In this document: piece by piece, positions 62,558 to 64,000 of the stretch
Layout: each line of letters starts with the position of its first letter
Numbering within the stretch: the first letter of the stretch is position 1
Assembly: GCF_001693385.1 (NCBI RefSeq)
Contig: NZ_CP016428.1
Location: forward strand, 3,038,001 to 3,102,000
Direction of reading: 5' to 3'
Length of the DNA: 64,000 nucleotides
DNA from: Bradyrhizobium icense
GTDB lineage: Bacteria > Pseudomonadota > Alphaproteobacteria > Rhizobiales > Xanthobacteraceae
Made by a program: the position numbers and the translations under genes
Notes under the pieces: generated by a model
Databases searched by the model: none
What the model saw: the letters and a program-made list of their open reading frames with translations, nothing else
What the model was told of the DNA's origin: nothing

Positions 62558-64000
62558 ATGTTTCGTTGCGACAAGATGCTGCTTGCGCTGGTGCTGCTGT
62601 TGACCGTTCCCGCCACCGCGCCGGCACAAGCACCCGCCACCGCGCCTGCACCGAGCCAGGCGTCGGTACAGCCGCAAGCCGAACAAGCCTTGTTGAAGCC
62701 CGAGCAGCTCGAGGCTCTGGTCGCCCCGATCGCGCTCTATCCGGACGCGCTCGTGGCCAACGTGCTGGCGGCATCGACCTATCCGCTGGAGGTCGTGCAG
62801 GCGGATCGCTGGGTTAAGGCGAACAAGACGCTGAAGGGCGATGCGCTGAAGAGGGGAGTCGACAAGCAGGCCTGGGACGACAGCGTCAAGGCGCTTGCGA
62901 GCACCGCAGACGTGCTTGCGATGATGAGCGACAAAATCGATTGGACCAAAGGCCTGGGCGATGCGGTGCTTGCGCAACAGCCCGACGTGATGGACGCGAT
63001 CCAGCGGCTGCGCACCAAGGCCTATGACAATAAAAAGCTTGTCACCACCAAGCAGCAGAAAGTCAGCGTCCAGACGCAGGAAGCCAAGCAGGTCGTCGTC
63101 ATCGAATCGGCCGATCCCGAAACGATGTATGTGCCCTATTACGACCCGGCGACGGTCTACGGAGCCTGGCCCTACGCGGAGTATCCGCCGTATTACTTCG
63201 GATATCCACCTTACATCGGGGCGGGCGTGATCGCGACAGGCCTCGCCTTTGGCGCCGGCTGGGCGATCGGACGCTGGGGAAATTACTGGGGCGGCGGCTT
63301 CAACTGGGGCAACCGCAACCTCTACGTCAATCATTTCAACAGGACCACCAACATCGGGAACAGTTGGCAGCATAACCCGGCGCATCGGCAGGGCGTGAGG
63401 TACAACAACGCCAACGTTGCGCAGCGCTTCGGCAACAACAATCTGAAGGCCGGTGCCTCGAATCGGATGGACTTCCGCGGTCGTGACGGGCAGCAGGTGC
63501 TTCGTCCCGGACAGGATCGCCCCGGTGGTGCCGATCGCGCTGGCGACCGTGCAGGTGATCGCATCGGCGATCGAGCAGGCGACCGCGGCGGCGATCGCGT
63601 CGGAGATCGTGGCGGCAGCCGACCGGGCACGGCGGATCGTGCCAAGGGTGGCGATCGTGGTGGCGATCGCGCCAAGGCCGCAGGCGGAGATCGCGCCAAG
63701 GCTGCCAATCGCGGTGGCGGCAGCGCAGCGCGTGGAGATCGCGGAGGCGGTCGCGGCGAGGCAATGAATGTGTCGTCGGGCCGGGCTGCCGCTGCCCATG
63801 CGGACCGCGGCCGGGCAAGCATGGCGAGCATGAGCCCGCGCGGCGGCGGTGCGAGCTTTGCGGGACGAGGCGGGGGCGGCTTTGGCGGCGGAGCCGCCAT
63901 GAGAGGTGGCGGCGGTTTTGGCGGCGGCGGAGGTTTTCGCGGCGGCGGCGGACGACGCTCCGACATCGCCCTGAAGCATGGCATCGTTCAACTCGGTTAT
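62558..64000 (+). CDS. DUF3300 exported protein with Gly/Arg/Asp repeats, 3' end cut by window
   Basis: Open from the ATG at 62558 (GGAGG six bases upstream) through the window end, at least 481 residues. Signal peptide (LLALVLLLTVPATAPAQAPA), an Ala/Pro linker, then the DUF3300 domain (LVAPIALYPDALVANVLAAS, WDDSVKALASTADVLAMM, MYVPYYDPATVYGAWPY). The second half is low complexity: repeated GDR units (GDRAGDRIGDRAGDRGGDRV near 63540-63600) and Gly-rich tracts. It is probably an outer-envelope or surface protein. The FNR/FixK box at 62487 predicts low-oxygen induction. Confidence 0.9.
   Translation, partial: MFRCDKMLLALVLLLTVPATAPAQAPATAPAPSQASVQPQAEQALLKPEQLEALVAPIALYPDALVANVLAASTYPLEVVQADRWVKANKTLKGDALKRGVDKQAWDDSVKALASTADVLAMMSDKIDWTKGLGDAVLAQQPDVMDAIQRLRTKAYDNKKLVTTKQQKVSVQTQEAKQVVVIESADPETMYVPYYDPATVYGAWPYAEYPPYYFGYPPYIGAGVIATGLAFGAGWAIGRWGNYWGGGFNWGNRNLYVNHFNRTTNIGNSWQHNPAHRQGVRYNNANVAQRFGNNNLKAGASNRMDFRGRDGQQVLRPGQDRPGGADRAGDRAGDRIGDRAGDRGGDRVGDRGGSRPGTADRAKGGDRGGDRAKAAGGDRAKAANRGGGSAARGDRGGGRGEAMNVSSGRAAAAHADRGRASMASMSPRGGGASFAGRGGGGFGGGAAMRGGGGFGGGGGFRGGGGRRSDIALKHGIVQLGY

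Noticed and set aside
62039..63991. 650-codon open frame antisense to the kinase and DUF3300 genes
   Set aside because: Ala/Arg-rich composition is the mirror of the Gly/Arg/Asp repeats of DUF3300; no domain is visible.

Overview
The window is high-GC alphaproteobacterial DNA, most likely Bradyrhizobium/Rhodopseudomonas-like (Nitrobacteraceae). The basis is the protein types (FixK-like regulator, IalB, EipA-era secreted proteins typical of the group, a short secreted protein with a CPGDTVVWLDF motif), palindromic intergenic repeats of the kind common in that group, and many TTGA-N6-TCAA sites. No rRNA, tRNA, CRISPR array or intact transposon was seen.

1-11 kb: the 3' part of a copper-type P-ATPase converges on a minus-strand run groEL - soxY - soxZ - cytochrome c - flavocytochrome c sulfide dehydrogenase, a sulfur-oxidation operon led by an unusual His-tailed GroEL. 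Next come three broken genes: a frameshifted OxyR-like LysR regulator, a frameshifted Rieske protein and an AmrS-type radical SAM gene with one in-frame TGA. An adenosine-specific kinase lies between the last two. 11-16 kb: a complete branched-chain amino-acid-type (HAAT) ABC transporter, with three hairpin repeats between the binding-protein gene and the first permease gene. 16-25 kb: a Tat-exported amidase, a secreted beta-propeller protein, a recombination scar joining a YeeE/YedE fragment to a second amidase 3' end, a SAM hydrolase, a PflX-like radical SAM protein, and stretches with few genes.

25-62.5 kb: a dense low-oxygen island. Twelve canonical FNR/FixK boxes (TTGA-N6-TCAA) and one degenerate box lie in front of nearly every transcription unit. 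The units encode a Ca2+/H+ antiporter; a GNAT acetyltransferase; a PhaC-like DUF3141 protein; a pflB-pflA-antiporter-focA operon divergent from pta-ackA-fabI; CoA-transferase and MaoC genes; several alpha/beta hydrolases, one a secreted two-domain fusion; a frameshifted phasin; an AI-2E permease with a K+ channel; a SulP transporter; PPK2; an HlyD-type membrane fusion protein; and several secreted proteins. A FixK-like Crp/Fnr regulator with a conserved cysteine is encoded in the middle (47649-48332). It is divergent from a sensor kinase with a periplasmic ABC-substrate-binding-like domain, which is followed by two response regulators. A second, orphan kinase of the same design lies at 60.5-62.4 kb.

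Inferred logic: under low oxygen the FixK-like protein switches on fermentation of pyruvate to formate and acetate with ATP gain, export of acids, polyhydroxyalkanoate and acyl-CoA turnover, polyphosphate use, and ion and envelope adjustment. The two-component system may add a ligand-dependent input, possibly through a TGTCC-N4-GGACA palindrome found at 48469 and 51131.
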